Part shown: one piece after another, positions 11,370 through 24,933 of the stretch
Layout of the letters: each line of letters begins with the position of its first letter
How positions within the stretch are numbered: the first letter of the stretch is position 1
From: Porites lobata
Taxonomy: Eukaryota; Cnidaria; Anthozoa; Scleractinia; Poritidae
DNA: 64,000 bases
Assembly: GCA_942486035.1 (NCBI GenBank)
Contig: CALNXK010000124.1
Location: 683,501-747,500 of the forward strand
Reading direction: 5' to 3'
Program-made: the position numbers and the translations under genes
The notes under the pieces: model-generated
Databases searched by the model: none
What the model saw: only the letters and a program-made list of their open reading frames with translations
What the model was told of the DNA's origin: nothing

Positions 11370-11965
11370 TACTGCGCGTACTAAGCGTACTAAGACCGAA
11401 AAAAATACCTACATACATAGAACAAGACTGAATAAAATACCAACATACATGAGAACATGGCTGTACTAAGTGTACTGACGTACTTAGACCGAATAAAATT
11501 TCAGCATACATAGAACATGGCCGTACTAAGCGTACTAACACCGAAAAAAATACCAACTTGCATAGAACACGGCCATACTAAGCGTACTAACCTACTAACA
11601 CCGAATAAAATACAGACATGTGTAGAACATGGGTACTAAACGTACTAACGTACTAATTAAGACTGAATAAAATACCAACATACATAGAACATGGCCGTAC
11701 TAAGCGTACTAACGTACTAACACCGAATAAATACAGACATGTATAGAACATGGCCGTACTAAACGTACTAACGTACTAAGACCGAAAAAATACCAACATA
11801 CATGAAAACATGGCCGTACTAAGCGTACCAACGTACTAAGACCGAATAAAATACCAGTATACACGAGAACATGGCCGTACTAAGCGTACTAACGTACTAA
11901 CACCGAACAAAATACCTATATATTATCGTACTAACGTACTAAGACTGAATAAAGTACCAACATTT
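11370..11965. repeat. 61-bp minisatellite, about ten units
   Basis: Units of about 61 bp carry GTACTAAGCGTACTAACG, then ACCGAATAAAATACC, then an AT-rich part ending in AGAACATGGCC. The middle units are the most alike and the edges decay. CGTACTAA is repeated two or three times within each unit. Confidence 0.85.
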
Positions 11966-12252
11966 TGAAAACATCGCCGGTCGCGAACATCACCACGTTT
12001 AGTTAGCAATACAAACGCATTAGGCACTCCAGCGCACCTGATCATGAGGTCAAGAGCTTTTTTAAAAATCTCTTTTTAAAAACAAAATTTCACATACCTT
12101 GCCTCTTGGGGACAATGATTCAGACAAAGCAGGGATTTATTCCCAGATTTCGGAGACAGTTGTTCATTAGGTTGCTAAAGTTATCAACTGAATAACCAGG
12201 TGCAAACTTTACTGTTTATATAAGTACTGGCTTCAAAGGATTGTGTGGTCTT

Positions 12253-12650
12253 CAGGGGCACCCAACGACAATTTTATGAAAATATCTGTTCGGAAGACGA
12301 TTTGAGATCTACAATTTTCGGAACATTTGTTGTAAAATTTCTTCCTTCCCTGCCTCTCCTAGGATTTTCGAACATCTAAATAATGGTATAATTGCCTATT
12401 TTTAAAGGATTTGTACCCTAAAAAGGTCACCTAGAATTTTCGGGAGCCTTTTTTCTGGCTGGAATTTTCGAAAAGGTAAGTTTTGATCCCTATAATTTTC
12501 GGATCATTAGACTTTCAGCTAGGAAATCCGAACAGATGAAAAATTTTTAGGGGATAAAAATATGCCTGTATCTACCGTTCAAATACTAAAATACGTTAAA
12601 CAATGTTATGTTTAAGTGGTTTTGAACTATCTTCTCGTTGGGTGCCCCTG
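12253..12650. mobile_element. MITE, 398 bp, 16-bp perfect terminal inverted repeats
   Basis: It starts with CAGGGGCACCCAACGA and ends with the exact complement TCGTTGGGTGCCCCTG. The interior repeats short AATTTTCGGA motifs. A second, more decayed copy lies at 30532-30926. No coding capacity was seen. Confidence 0.85.
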
Positions 12651-12654
12651 GGTC

Positions 12655-13473
<819 letters not shown>

Positions 13474-13690
13474 AACGCCTTTCGATTGTACAATGTCACT
13501 AGCAATAATTATTTTTTAAAAAATGTTACATATTTATAGGCACTTTTTCCGATGCTGCGACGTCCCGTCATAGCACCAAAAATGAGATAGGCGCGTTATC
13601 AACAAAACGGGAGTAAATAAAACAACAACAAACTCCTTAGGCTATTCACAACAGCGATAACTGAAGTGTTTTAACCAGTATGGAATATAT

Positions 13691-16676
13691 TCATTGAGTG
13701 CCCAGCTCTTTCAGTTGCTCCTCTCTTTCAGAAATTAATGGTTCTTCCTCCCGCAACAACTCTGCATTTGTAAATATCTCTGATCGGCTGAGAAAAACTT
13801 GGTCAGCATCACTTCTAATACCTTCTTGGGACTTAATTTCGCAATTTTCTATATAGACAGTGGAACAAGCAATCGGTGAAATCTCTGCAAAACGTTAACT
13901 TCTCAATGGAAGGTACAAAATGGAACTAACCAGTATAACCACATAAAAAATTGTGTGTAGTTGTCGATACATAACCTGTATATGTTGCTACTATGCATGT
14001 TAAAAAATATTTTTGTGTTTTGAAAGTAGTTATATTGGAGGGTCTTTATTTTCGCGAATTTTTTTACAATCGTGAAAAACGCGAAATTAAAAACCCGCGA
14101 TTTTGAGTACCTATAAGGTATAAAAAGAGTTTGTGTTCAATAAGCTTTTACTTTTGGCAAAACAGGCACCTTTCCTTTAGAATAACATAATTCAGTATAC
14201 CGATTCCTTCGTTTGACAGCACGATGTAGGAAGAAAAATTGATGTAACCTTGTCATGGCACATACAATCTTCTTCAAACGACTTGCCCAAACGAAAGTTT
14301 GCTCTCCAGCCATAGTGTTGAACTGTGCAGGAATCTTATTATCTGGGTTGTAAAGACGCTTACATCTTGAATCTTTATGATTTCTGAGATGCAAGCGATC
14401 AATGACCTTGCCAATATTACTCCACGCTTTATTTAACCCTTGCGAAATGAATTCCCAGCTTTCTGGGAATTCCTAGGAATTCCCAAAAATTCCCAACTAT
14501 GCAAATCAGCCTTCATCAAATAAGCTTGGAATTCTTGAGAATTTTTGGGAATGGCAAATTAGGTCTCACTCTAGGCTTGGAATTCCTAGGAATTCCTAGG
14601 AATTCTAAGGGTTACAATTTTAGAAGCTTAAGAATTGTTGAGAATTTCTGGGAATAGAAAAATTCAGGCCAACTGGGCTTGGAATTCCTGGGAATTCCTA
14701 GGAATTCTAAGTTATGCAAATTAGGAATTCAGCTCAGGGATGTTTAAAAATCAGAAAGACTTTAAAAATTGTAGAAGATTTTGTAGTCTTTTCTTATTTT
14801 TTCACATTTTAATTTTAAGTGATTGCACTGAAACAATTCTAAACTTATAATACAGAACATACTGGTAATGTATACTTCTATACTTACATTCTTATATTCA
14901 ACTCAATGTTACCTTAAATCTGGTAATGCTGACATGTGGCGAATGCTGTTCACAAACCTCCAACCAGTATTTAAATTAAGATAACAATTTAACGTATCTA
15001 AATTACATTATTACAGCATATTACAGCAATAAATATTTAAAGCTGTTACATGTCCAGTACACTTTCAGTGCAAAATGTTGTCTGAAATGAGAAGTCTCGT
15101 TTTTAAAAATATGAAGTGCATTTCCAGTCTGAAATGTACGTTGTTTATCCACATACTCCACGGAAAATAGGCAAACGCACAAGACATGGGCTGTCTTGAT
15201 TCCCTTCAACCCTTGCATCAGGAGTGCAGTCAAAAGCCCGGAACAACACGTTTTTCGTCGCAGTTCTTTGATTGATAATGTGGTCCAACATTCTTTCCCA
15301 ACTTAAAAGAACAACGTTAAGTTTACTTCTTGCTTTTAACACTTCAAATGCGTTGCTTCATCTTAATTGACGTTGAAAATAACTGCTATTTCGACCCAAA
15401 CGGGAGCACTTCGCAAGATGGACCTCGCAAGATTAGCCGCCATGTTTTCTTGTTTCCCAGGCTTCCACGCGTGCCTTTGCCACATGCGCGTTTTGATTTA
15501 CTTTGTCACGTGCGACTTTTGAACCAATAGAAAAGTGCCAAATGAACTTCCGTTGAATAGTTCAAATTCACGCGGACTTCACAAGCAACAAAGTATTTTC
15601 GTAAGACTGTCTTTCTTTTATCCATGTTATTTTCGAGACAAATTGATCAATTGCGAAGTTTGTGTTCACATAAAGCATGTTTGCAAGTGAGTTTACTCAG
15701 CTGGATTAATGTGGAAAGGTATGTTTTCTAATAACTTTGCGTAAATAAGCTTACAAAGTTCAAAGATGCATGTGAAGATAATTTATGCCATTGATCAGAT
15801 CCCTTTTTGCTGCTTTTTGTTTACTGCAGATCGAAAGAACTGTACTCTTTGTTGCAAATAGTCAGTGGAATACTCTGAAAACTGTATGTTCTGGCGCTAC
15901 AAGGTTATAGCCGACTTGTCAAGACCAATGTTAGATAAAATAGGAGAAGAAATAGCATAATAAGTATAAGTTTCCAATGGCTACTTATACAAGTTAGAAG
16001 CAATGAAATTTCCAGTTAATTTATAAGGACTTGAGACTTGAACTTACATATAGAATATTAGAATACAGCTGGTAGGTTTGTTCATTTGAACTTTAATTCA
16101 TAGTATAGGTTGCATAAGGTTTTATATTAAATGCTTCTGGTACATGTAATCTTAATAATCGCCGCAATATTAAGGTAAAAAACAACTAGCACTAGCACTT
16201 GCCTGATGTGTGGACCTTCAGTTCAGAAGGCTGCATCGGCGACATTGGAAAAAGCAGTCATTTAGCTTTTTTTCATATTCATGCACTGTATTAATTATTC
16301 GAAGATGTTTATTTACATGCATGTGTGTGGAATGTGGTGATGTGTATGTTGGGTAAAATAAATTACAAAAAAGAGAATGTTCAGCTGATGTTGTCATTTG
16401 GATTAAAAACAAACACTATCTGTAGATTCCACCAACAGGGTATGTTTTTATATTTTTTTTTCAATCATGACTAGGTATATGTTACTTTACATTATCTCAC
16501 TATCTAGAGATTCCACCTGAACAGGTTATGTTTTACATTTTTTCAATCATGACTATAGCGATAGTTTACTTTAGACTACATGTATATCTATGTGTAAGTA
16601 TATCTATATCTAAGTTTATTCATATGTTTATACTACTACATGAGAAATTTCTACAATTTGATTGGCTGAGAGAAGT

Positions 16677-16709
<33 letters not shown>

Positions 16710-18413
16710 GAAAATTACAAACCTTTTACGGGTAGTAGTATAAACAAATAATAGCATGATTTGTCGTGATATTTCAAAATTGTCTCAAATTTCACTCGCC
16801 TAATGGCTCGTGAAATTACGTATAACAATTTCAAAATATCACTCGTGGTATTTATGCCAAATATCACTACTAATCATGCTATTACATATACATATAAGGA
16901 CTACAGTCATTATACTGAATTATTTGATTCCTACTTCACAAAAAGTCATTGTCTTAAATTTGATTTTTTTGAGGTCACTGTTGTAATTTTTGGAACATTT
17001 AAACGATCAGTGCAGTGAAATGTTTAAGTCAAGTTAAAGCAGAAGAAGTATTTTTTGTTAACATGGAGAACTATTTTTCAGTTATTGTTGGAATAAACAT
17101 TGCTTCAGTTTTTGTACATTTGCCTTATGGGTTTCTGGTTCGGAGAGCAAAATAGCAACTTCTAGTATTAACTTCCTTAACATAAGGGTTTAAATGCAAA
17201 TCAGTTTTTGATTCGAATATCCCTTAATTCCGGCAGCAGGTCGATTTGTTACATCCCTATTGACCTAGCTATTCCAAGCTATTCCAAGGAATTCCTAGGA
17301 ATTCCTAAGAAGTAATCATTCTGTTTATATTCTTTCAATTCCTAGGAATTCCTAAGAATTCCTAGGAATATTTTCCAAGCCAACTGATGGGTAAGCAAAG
17401 CTTGGAATTCCTAGGAATTCTTAGGAATTCCATGTTCCAATTACCGTGAAATTTCACACCTTGATTCCTAGGAATTCTTAAGAATTCCTAAGAATTCCTA
17501 AGAATAAATTCTTAGGAATTCTTAGGAAAATCCTAGGAATTCCTAGGAATTCTCAATTCCATTTCGCAAGGGTAAGCGGCGCTGGAAATGGTAGTTCCTT
17601 CTTCGAGATTTTTAGACTGTCCACGTGGCACATATTGTCATAAGCTAAAGTTACTGAGCTTACTGCCTTTGTTAAATCAGCTGACGATTTTCCAATGTCC
17701 TGAAGGGCCTTGAACTTGCGATACAACCATATAATCAGGATAAGGTAAGCTTGTGTAGGAGATTCTGATCTAAGTGATTGAAGAGAACTTTTGTCAAGAG
17801 TCATTTTTTTTTTTTAAGAATTTCTTTTTGTTCAGAGAAATCGGAATTACTGTCAACAAATGTTTGACCCGGCTTTTTTTTAGACTTTTTACACACTGAC
17901 TTTTTGTTGTTAATGTTACTTGCAATCAGCGTACCTGTACAATGGCTGCCAAAATTCAATATGTCCACCTGAGCTAACAATAAAAAATATCCCTCTTGAC
18001 CAACAGTGAAGCGTTTTCTTTCCTCCAGTATCCTTATTGCAACTTACTTCCAGCTCTTGTTCCTAGGAGTCAATAAACCCGGGATGAGATTGTAAAAAAT
18101 CTGATGTTCCTAGTTTGGAAAGGATAATGATATTAATGTTTTAAAAAGGAGGAAGAGTTTATAGTTCGAGGGTACCTAGTGACAATAATCTTGAAATTAC
18201 AGACATCCCACTCTGTGGTGAATTCTTAAATATGGCTAACTGTTTACAAACATTGCAGTGCTATTGAAATGTTATTTTATACCTTGATAACTTGAAGCAT
18301 TCTCATCGTCAGGGCGGTTGCTTCTTGTTTTTGCACATTTTTCCAAAGCCTCCTCGACAGCATCAACGACTTGCGAGCTTGTGCTTTTGCCTGTGCCAGA
18401 AAATAACCAATCT
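13691..18413 (-). pseudogene. KDZ-like transposase remnant, split by a 3.1-kb insertion
   Basis: Coding pieces lie in order on the minus strand. The first, about 18283-18413, contains DWLFSGTGKSTSSQ. The second, about 17573-17790, has AYDNMCHVDSLK and ELPFPAPL. The third, 14152-14436, has KAWSNIGKVIDR, AGEQTFVWASRLKKI and LHRAVKRRNRYTELCYSKG and ends at a donor after VLPK. The last, 13691-13848, is acidic and ends ELGTQ-stop. The wording of the middle pieces resembles the C-terminal half of Kyakuja-Dileera-Zisupton (KDZ) transposases as I remember them; this is moderate, not certain. The second and third pieces are adjoining parts of one protein, separated by the element at 14437-17572. Removing the element and one target copy still leaves a one-base frame mismatch, so the copy is dead. 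Confidence 0.55.
14437..17572. mobile_element. 3.1-kb inverted-repeat element with TAA target duplication
   Basis: The ends read CCCTTGCGAAATG and its exact complement CATTTCGCAAGGG, each flanked by TAA. Inside both ends are arrays of the palindrome GGAATTCCTAGGAATTCC (about 14450-14712 and 17280-17555). A 3-bp TWA target is typical of PIF/Harbinger elements; the assignment is inference. No transposase was recognised inside. Minus-strand frames at 15021-15342 (with FRAFDCTPDARVEGNQDSP) look slightly coding-like but are short and shifted, perhaps a decayed captured exon. The element lies within the KDZ-like transposase remnant. Confidence 0.7.
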
Positions 18414-18849
18414 TTCTTCAACACAAAACTATTTATTTATGTACACAAGAGGTTCCAAAAAAAGTAGTTGACTTACACACACCTGCACTGAAATAATTAA
18501 ATGAAAACAGTTATCACGTGTCGTTTGTATTCGCAAATCGTTTATTAGAAGTGAAATTCTCTACATTGTCTCGGCCAATGTTACAATGCTGTTGATCTTT
18601 GTCTTGACTTTTTGTATAAATCCTGAAACTGTATTCAGTTAACAGAGATTTAACCGCAACAGGGGCTAAAAAGAAATACCAGCGACACTTTATTACAGAA
18701 GGTTTTCAGAACAAATCATGTACCAGGTGTACTTCCTTGGTAAATTCTATAAACTTCCCATAAAAGGTTCGACCATTCTCTAGTTCGTTTAAAGGAAACA
18801 TAATGACTTTATTATAACTCTCACCCCTTCCCCCCCCCCTCCCCCTCAC

Positions 18850-21800
18850 CCTCGAGAAAAGCAAATTTGGTAAGAATGTATGAAAGGTTTGGTAAAAATT
18901 AACACAGCATGGATTCTGGCAAAAAAGACAAAAAAAGAGGCATATTGTCCGTTGGAGATTTCACGAAAATGGCCAATTTGAGAAAATGGGAAATCTGGCA
19001 AGAATCCTTCAAAGCTTTGGCAAAAACTCAAATGAGGTCACAAAGAGGGGAATCTTGCCAAATGGCAGTTAAATGAAAATGGAAAATTTAGACAAAAATG
19101 CCAAATTTCGGCAGAAATGGCGAGTAAGCCAAGTATTCTTAAAAGGTTTGGCCAAATATTCAGAGAGGTGTCAAAAAGGGGCATCTTGACAACTAATAGT
19201 GGGTTTCACGAAATGACAAATTTGGCAAGAGTTTACAAAAGGTTTGGCAAAAATGAAACCAATATGAAAAAACAAGCACGTCGATAATTGTGAGTCTTAC
19301 GAAAATGATAAATTGCGAAATTGGCCAGTTTGGCAAGGATTCATGGAAGGTCTGACAAAAAAAAAAATAGTGAGGCAATAAAAGAAACATATTGACAGCT
19401 GGCAATTTCCACGAAAATGACTAATTTGGGAAAATGACAAATGGAGAATTGAGAAAGACTCCATCAAACGTTTGGCAAAAGCTAAAATGAAGTCACAAAG
19501 AGGGGAATCTTGACAAATGGCAGTTAAATGAAAATGGAAAATTTAGACAAAAATGCCAAATTTCGGCAGAAATGGCGAGTAAGCCAAGTATTCTTAAAAG
19601 GTTTGGCCAAATATTCAGAGAGGTGTCAAAAAGGGGCATCTTGACAACTAATAGTGGGTTTCACGAAATGACAAATTTGGCAAGAGTTTACAAAAGGTTT
19701 GGCAAAAATGAAACCAATATGAAAAAACAAGCACGTCGATAATTGTGAGTCTTACGAAAATGATAAATTGCGAAATTGGCCAGTTTGGCAAGGATTCATG
19801 GAAGGTCTGACAAAAAAAAAAAATAGTGAGGCAATAAAAGAAACATATTGACAGCTGGCAATTTCCACGAAAATGACTAATTTGGGAAAATGACAAATGG
19901 AGAATTGAGAAAGACTCCATCAAACGTTTGGCAAAAGCTAAAATGAAGTCACAAAGAGGGGAATCTTGACAAATGCCAAATTTCGGCAGAAATGGCGCGT
20001 ATGCCAAAAAGTTATCAAGGGTTTGGCCAAATATTCAAATGAGACGACAAAAGGGGCATCTTGACAACTAATAGTGGGTTTCACGAAATGACAAATTTGG
20101 CAAGAGTTTACAAAAGGTTTGGCAAAAATGAAACCAATATGAAAAAACAAGCACGTCGATAATTGTGAGTCTTACGAAAATGATAAATTGCGAAATTGGC
20201 CAGTTTGGCAAGGATTCATCGAACGTCTGACGAAAAAAAAATAGTGAGGCAATAAAAGAAACATATTGACAGTTGGCAATTTCCACGAAAATGACAAATG
20301 GGGAATTGAGCAATACTCCATCAAACGTTTGGCAAAAACTAAAATGAAGTCACAAAGAAGGGAATCTTGACAAATGCCAAATTTCGGCAAAAATGGCGCG
20401 TATGCCAAAAAGTTATAAAGGGTTTGGCCAAATATTCAAATGAGACGACAAAAGGGGCATCTTGACAACTAATTGTGGATTTTACGACAATGACAAAATT
20501 GGCACGAATTAAAACAACGTGACAAAACAGGCATGTCGATGATTTAAAGAATGTACGACTATAGAATTTAGCATGGATTCATCAAAGTTCTGGCAAAAAA
20601 ATCAAATGAGACAACAAAAGAGGCATATTGTCAGTTGGCGATTTTGACAAAAACGCAAATGGGACAAAATGGGGAAATGGGCAAGAATCTGAAAACGACA
20701 AATTTTGAAAAAAAAGGCGAATTTTAGGAGCATTTTTGATCCAAGCTCTGGGAAAATGGCCTGTTGCAGGAGCCGATTACAATTGAGTTCGAAAATCGAA
20801 CGTTCGATTTTGTTTCAATCGAATATTTTTTGTGAGTTGGATTTCGTTCAATGGCCGATCTGCGAACTGCATCGCACTCTTTCGTCTCCTGCCTGTTGAT
20901 AACTAGCGGTTTTTAAGTTAAGAGAATTACATCTTAGGCGGAAATGACAGATTTGGCAAGAGTTTAAGAAAGGTTTGGCAAAAACGAGACCAATATGAAA
21001 AAACAGGCACGTCGATAATTAGGAGTTAAAAAAACAATGACAAATTGCGAAATTGGCGAACTTGGCAAGGATTCATCAAAGCTCTGACAAAAACTTTAAA
21101 TGAGACAGCAAAAAAGGGATAATTAAAAGTTGGCGATTTCCACGAAAATAGCAAGAATCCATCAAAGGTTTCGCACCACTAAAATGACCTGACAAAGAGG
21201 GGAATCTTGACACACGCCAAATTTCGGCAAAAGTGGAGAGTATGGCATCAAGGGTTTGGCCAGATATTCAAATAAGACCTACGACAAAAATCATCATATT
21301 GCGGATTTTACGAAAATAACAAATTCGGCTAGAAGTTATAAAAAAGGATTGGCAAAAATTGGAACAAGATGACAAAAATGGCAAAAAAGGTTTGGCGAAA
21401 ACGAGGCGGACAAAAAAAACAACCCGACAAAACAGGTATATCGATAATGAAAAATAATTTACGATTGGAGAATTTAGCATGGATTCATCAAAGGTCTGCC
21501 AAAAAAATTAAGTCAGTTAACGATTTTGACAAAAATGTAAATTTGACAAAATGGGGAATTGGGCAAGAATCTCAAAATGACGAATTTTGCGAAATTGGCG
21601 AATTTGTGGCCAATTTTTGATCAAAGGTCTGGGAAGATGGCCTGTTGATAACTAGCCGTTTTCAAGAGAGGGGCAACTTAGGCGAAAATGGCGAAGTTAC
21701 CAAGAATTTATCAAAGCGTTGGCAAAAATAAAAACAAGATGAGAAAAGAAGCATGTCATTTATTGTGGGTTTTTACAAAAATGCCATTTCATTTTTCAAA

Positions 21801-22445
21801 ATCAACGAACTATGGGAAATATTCCATCAAAGGTTTGGCAAAATTCAAAAGAGACGACAAAAGGGGGCACCTTTTACAAATAGCGATTATAATAAAATAT
21901 GAAATTTAGACGAAAAAAGGCAAATTTCGGCAAAAATGGCGAGCATGCCAAAATTCATCAGAGGTTTGGTCAAATATTCAAATTAGATGACACAAAGAGG
22001 CACGTTGACAGTTGGCGTTTTTAGGAAGATGACCAGTTTTGCGAAAATGGCGAATTTGGCAAGAAGGAATCAAAGGTTGCAAAAAAGTTAAAACAGGATG
22101 ACAAAAAGGGGAATCTCGGCAAATGGCTATTATAACAAAAGTGGCAAATTTGGCAACAATTCATTGAAGCTTCGCATAAATTCGACTGAGATGACAAAGG
22201 AGACAGGTTGACTGTTGGCGTTTTTTGCAAACATTTCAGATTTGGCGAAAATAGCGAATTTTGCAAGGCTTGTCTAAAATTTGGGAAGAATTCCTGAAAG
22301 GTTTGTACAAAATTCAAATGAGATGAAAAAAAAAGGCTATTTTGACAAATAGCGATTTTTCAAAATTGGCCAGTTTTGCCAAAAAATGGTGAACTTGACA
22401 AAAGTTTATCAAATGTTTGGCAAAAACTCCTAAATGAGTCGACAC
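18850..22445. repeat. 3.6-kb degenerate satellite with a higher-order repeat
   Basis: Diverged units of roughly 110-120 bp recur, built from phrases such as AAAGGTTTGGCAAAAA, GATGACAAAAAGGGG and CTTGACAAATGGCGA. Between about 19030 and 20480 a higher-order block repeats almost exactly, first with a period near 457 bp and then near 400 bp after an internal deletion. Minus-strand frames here, with repeated FHFCQTFCKLLPNL, are artefacts of this repetition. Confidence 0.9.
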
Positions 22446-22885
22446 AAAGAAAACTTGTGAAAATTTGGGTACCAGTTGAAATTGAACCTCGTGTAGTCAA
22501 AGATCTAATGGTACTGAAATTACAGAGAAGTATTTGACAATCGACGTGACATTGTTGTAAAGAACAAACAAAGCATTTTTATTGTCGTTGACGCAGCTAT
22601 ATCCGCTGACTGAAATACTTCCATCGAGGCATCTAGATGGAATAAACTAATTAATAATACCGTACTGAAAATAAAGATTGAACGAATGTGGCCATTCAAA
22701 ACACAAGTAATCACTGTGGTCATAGGTGCATCAGAAGTACTCCACAAAAGAACTTTTTTAGCTTTTTTTTGGAAATAGCCTTTGTACAGTCACCCTCTCC
22801 CCTCAATAAATGAATCGACAGGGGAAAAGATCAGTTTTTAGCATCATTTTTTATTATTGTGAAAGGTTTGAACCCAGGAGTCATT

Positions 22886-23135
22886 TCAAAAGGTTGAATT
22901 TGATCGTCCGGGTGAACGTAGTCCTGAATAGGACTGTTGTTGTTGACAGTGACTGACGTTTCGACAACCTGTGCGGTAGTCATCTTCAGAGTCAAATACC
23001 ATCTACTGACGTGATACAACTCACTTTGACTCTGAAGATGACTACCGCACAGGTTGTCGAAAGGTCAGTCACTGTCAACAACAACAGTCCTATTCAGGAC
23101 TACGTTCACCCGGACGATCAAATTCAACCTTTTGA
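22886..23135. mobile_element. Inverted pair of Penelope-like element tails
   Basis: Two 111-bp arms (22886-22996 and 23025-23135) are near-perfect complements around 28 bases. Read outward from the centre, each arm encodes LKMTTAQVVE, NNNSPIQDYV and HPDDQIQPF, a string I associate with tails of coral Penelope-like retroelements. Each arm also contains CTGAAGA, a GACTACC/GGTTGTC stem with one mismatch around GCACA, and GAAA. That matches the CUGANGA...GAAA core of hammerhead ribozymes, which are known from Penelope-like elements. The right arm reads GAAAGG where the left has GAAACG. No reverse transcriptase remains. Confidence 0.6.
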
Positions 23136-23139
23136 TTTT

Positions 23140-24245
23140 ATATTAAGTTTCCCGCGAAACATCACACATACTTTTTTCTTGTTTTCTATTCTTGCTGATG
23201 AAGATGTGCTGCTGGACGAGGTCGTATTTTCAAGACTGGATCAGCTATAATGTGGTTCAATATTGTAATGGTGTCGCACATTTTCGAGATTTAAAAAAAA
23301 ATGCTAAGTTGGATACGGTAAATGCATAGGAAGAAAGAAACTACGTTGTGATCGCAAAAATTATACCTGTTAAAAAGTGGATAAGATGGCTTCTATGGGG
23401 TCCACAGAGTTCCGTAGACAAAATAATGGGGCAGTGGTTGTGAAAGACCATCGGCACCAACCCAGCAAAAATTAGGTCAGTTTGAAAGTGGGGATTCAGA
23501 GAAAGATACCAGCCCAGGAAAGTAAAGACTTCCAAGTTTTGGTTGACAGGACATTCACCCACCTATTTACTTTAGAACATCAATGCCATCACAGTGCAAA
23601 TTAAACCGTCTGTGATTTTAAACAGTGAGATTTGCCGATTAACCTCATCTACAACCAATGAACGTACTCCTCCCATAGTATAACCTTTTCCGTTTCGACC
23701 AACTGCACGGACTAATAAGAACTGTCCTTTTTTAAAAGACAAAGACATCTTTTGAAATAACATATGCCTTTCAAAAGATGGGCCTTGTTACAAAGTCTTA
23801 TTTTGCGACATTTCAAACTATGGTGCTGTTTCGATACCACAGTTTGCGTTATTGCAATATACGGGGCGTTTAACTCTTCTGTTCTCAGCTCACAAATCAC
23901 GTCCACTCAATTGACCTGATCGGCGTCAGGAAGTCATTCCTGGCAAAAAAAAAGGTGCACTTTACCGGGACCAAGGTTTGCGTTGACGCATAATGTGGTC
24001 TGACAATTGTGACGTATTTTGCGTTAACTCAATCTGTGTTCCATGTTTTTAAGACCAAGGTTTGCGCCAAAAAAATGTCGCTAACCATATCGAACCTAAA
24101 GAGTCACATTTTGGAATAAGTCGTTCCGTGTCCTTCAAATAAACAGGGCAACCCAATGACTGCGTCGTCCCTCCAAATACATTGAAAACCGCACTTTTCA
24201 GGCTTCCAAGAGTACAAATAGATCTACAAGGGCTTCAGTACTTCA
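23140..24245. other. Unassigned DNA with one coding-like minus-strand frame
   Basis: On the minus strand, 23572-23763 encodes 63 residues including LLVRAVGRNGKGYTMGGVRS and ends in a stop. It has a protein-like composition but I do not recognise it and no partner exon was found. The phrase TTTTGCGTTAACTCAATCTG occurs near 24018 and again near 25345, so part of this region is repeated. Confidence 0.25.
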
Positions 24246-24246
24246 T

Positions 24247-24933
24247 TACCGTAAAATTCCAAACATAATCCGCGGGCTTATATTTTTCAAAGACCCTTTT
24301 TGAGGGGCTTATTTTTGGAGGGGCATATTAACAGAGGGAAATTTGCGTTTTAAAATCGGTTTGGCTTATAGTTGGAAATTTGCGTCTCAAAATCGAGGGG
24401 GCTAGCTCATAGTTAGAAGGAAATTTATTTTTGGAGGGGCATATTTTCAGAGAGAAATTTGCGTTTTAAAATCGGCTAGCCTTATAGTTGGAAATTTACG
24501 TCTCAAAATCGAGGGGGCTAGCTCATAGATAGAAGGAAATTTATTTCAGTAATTTGCAGAAAGTGATTAATGAAACTCGTCTTAAGGACTTAGACCTTAA
24601 TAAAACACAGCCATGCAAGTAGTCCAAGTATAATTTGTCTATATGGACCGAAGAAATCCAAGCCATGAGTAAGGAGTGAATTACGCAAATAGAAATAAAC
24701 TGTGACACTTTCTGACCTGCAATCATTTGGGGCATGTCATGGTTCTTTGGCAGAGACAAAAATTTATTTATTTTTGCTTTCTTTTATTTTGTATTTGAGG
24801 GCAATTTCCAAGTTCAAGGCCCCCCCCCCGGGGGGGGGGGGCTTGTATTCGGAGGGGCGATTTTACAGAGGACGATTTTTTCTGTTACGAATATGGTATA
24901 TTTGGAGGGGCTTATTTTCGGAATTTTACGGTA
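24247..24933. mobile_element. MITE-like element, about 690 bp, TACCGTAAAATTCC ends
   Basis: TACCGTAAAATTCC at 24247-24260 is the exact complement of GGAATTTTACGGTA at 24920-24933. GGAGGGGCATATT and GAGGGGGCTAGCTCATAG blocks are duplicated inside (about 24310-24540). A C10/G11 run lies at about 24820-24841. Confidence 0.7.

Noticed and set aside
11370..11965. CRISPR-like array
   Set aside because: The units are contiguous and repeats and spacers are not distinguishable; in a eukaryotic genome this is a minisatellite.
18846..20408. Family of Phe/Cys-rich minus-strand frames
   Set aside because: The frames recur because the satellite repeats; no start, splice or family evidence.
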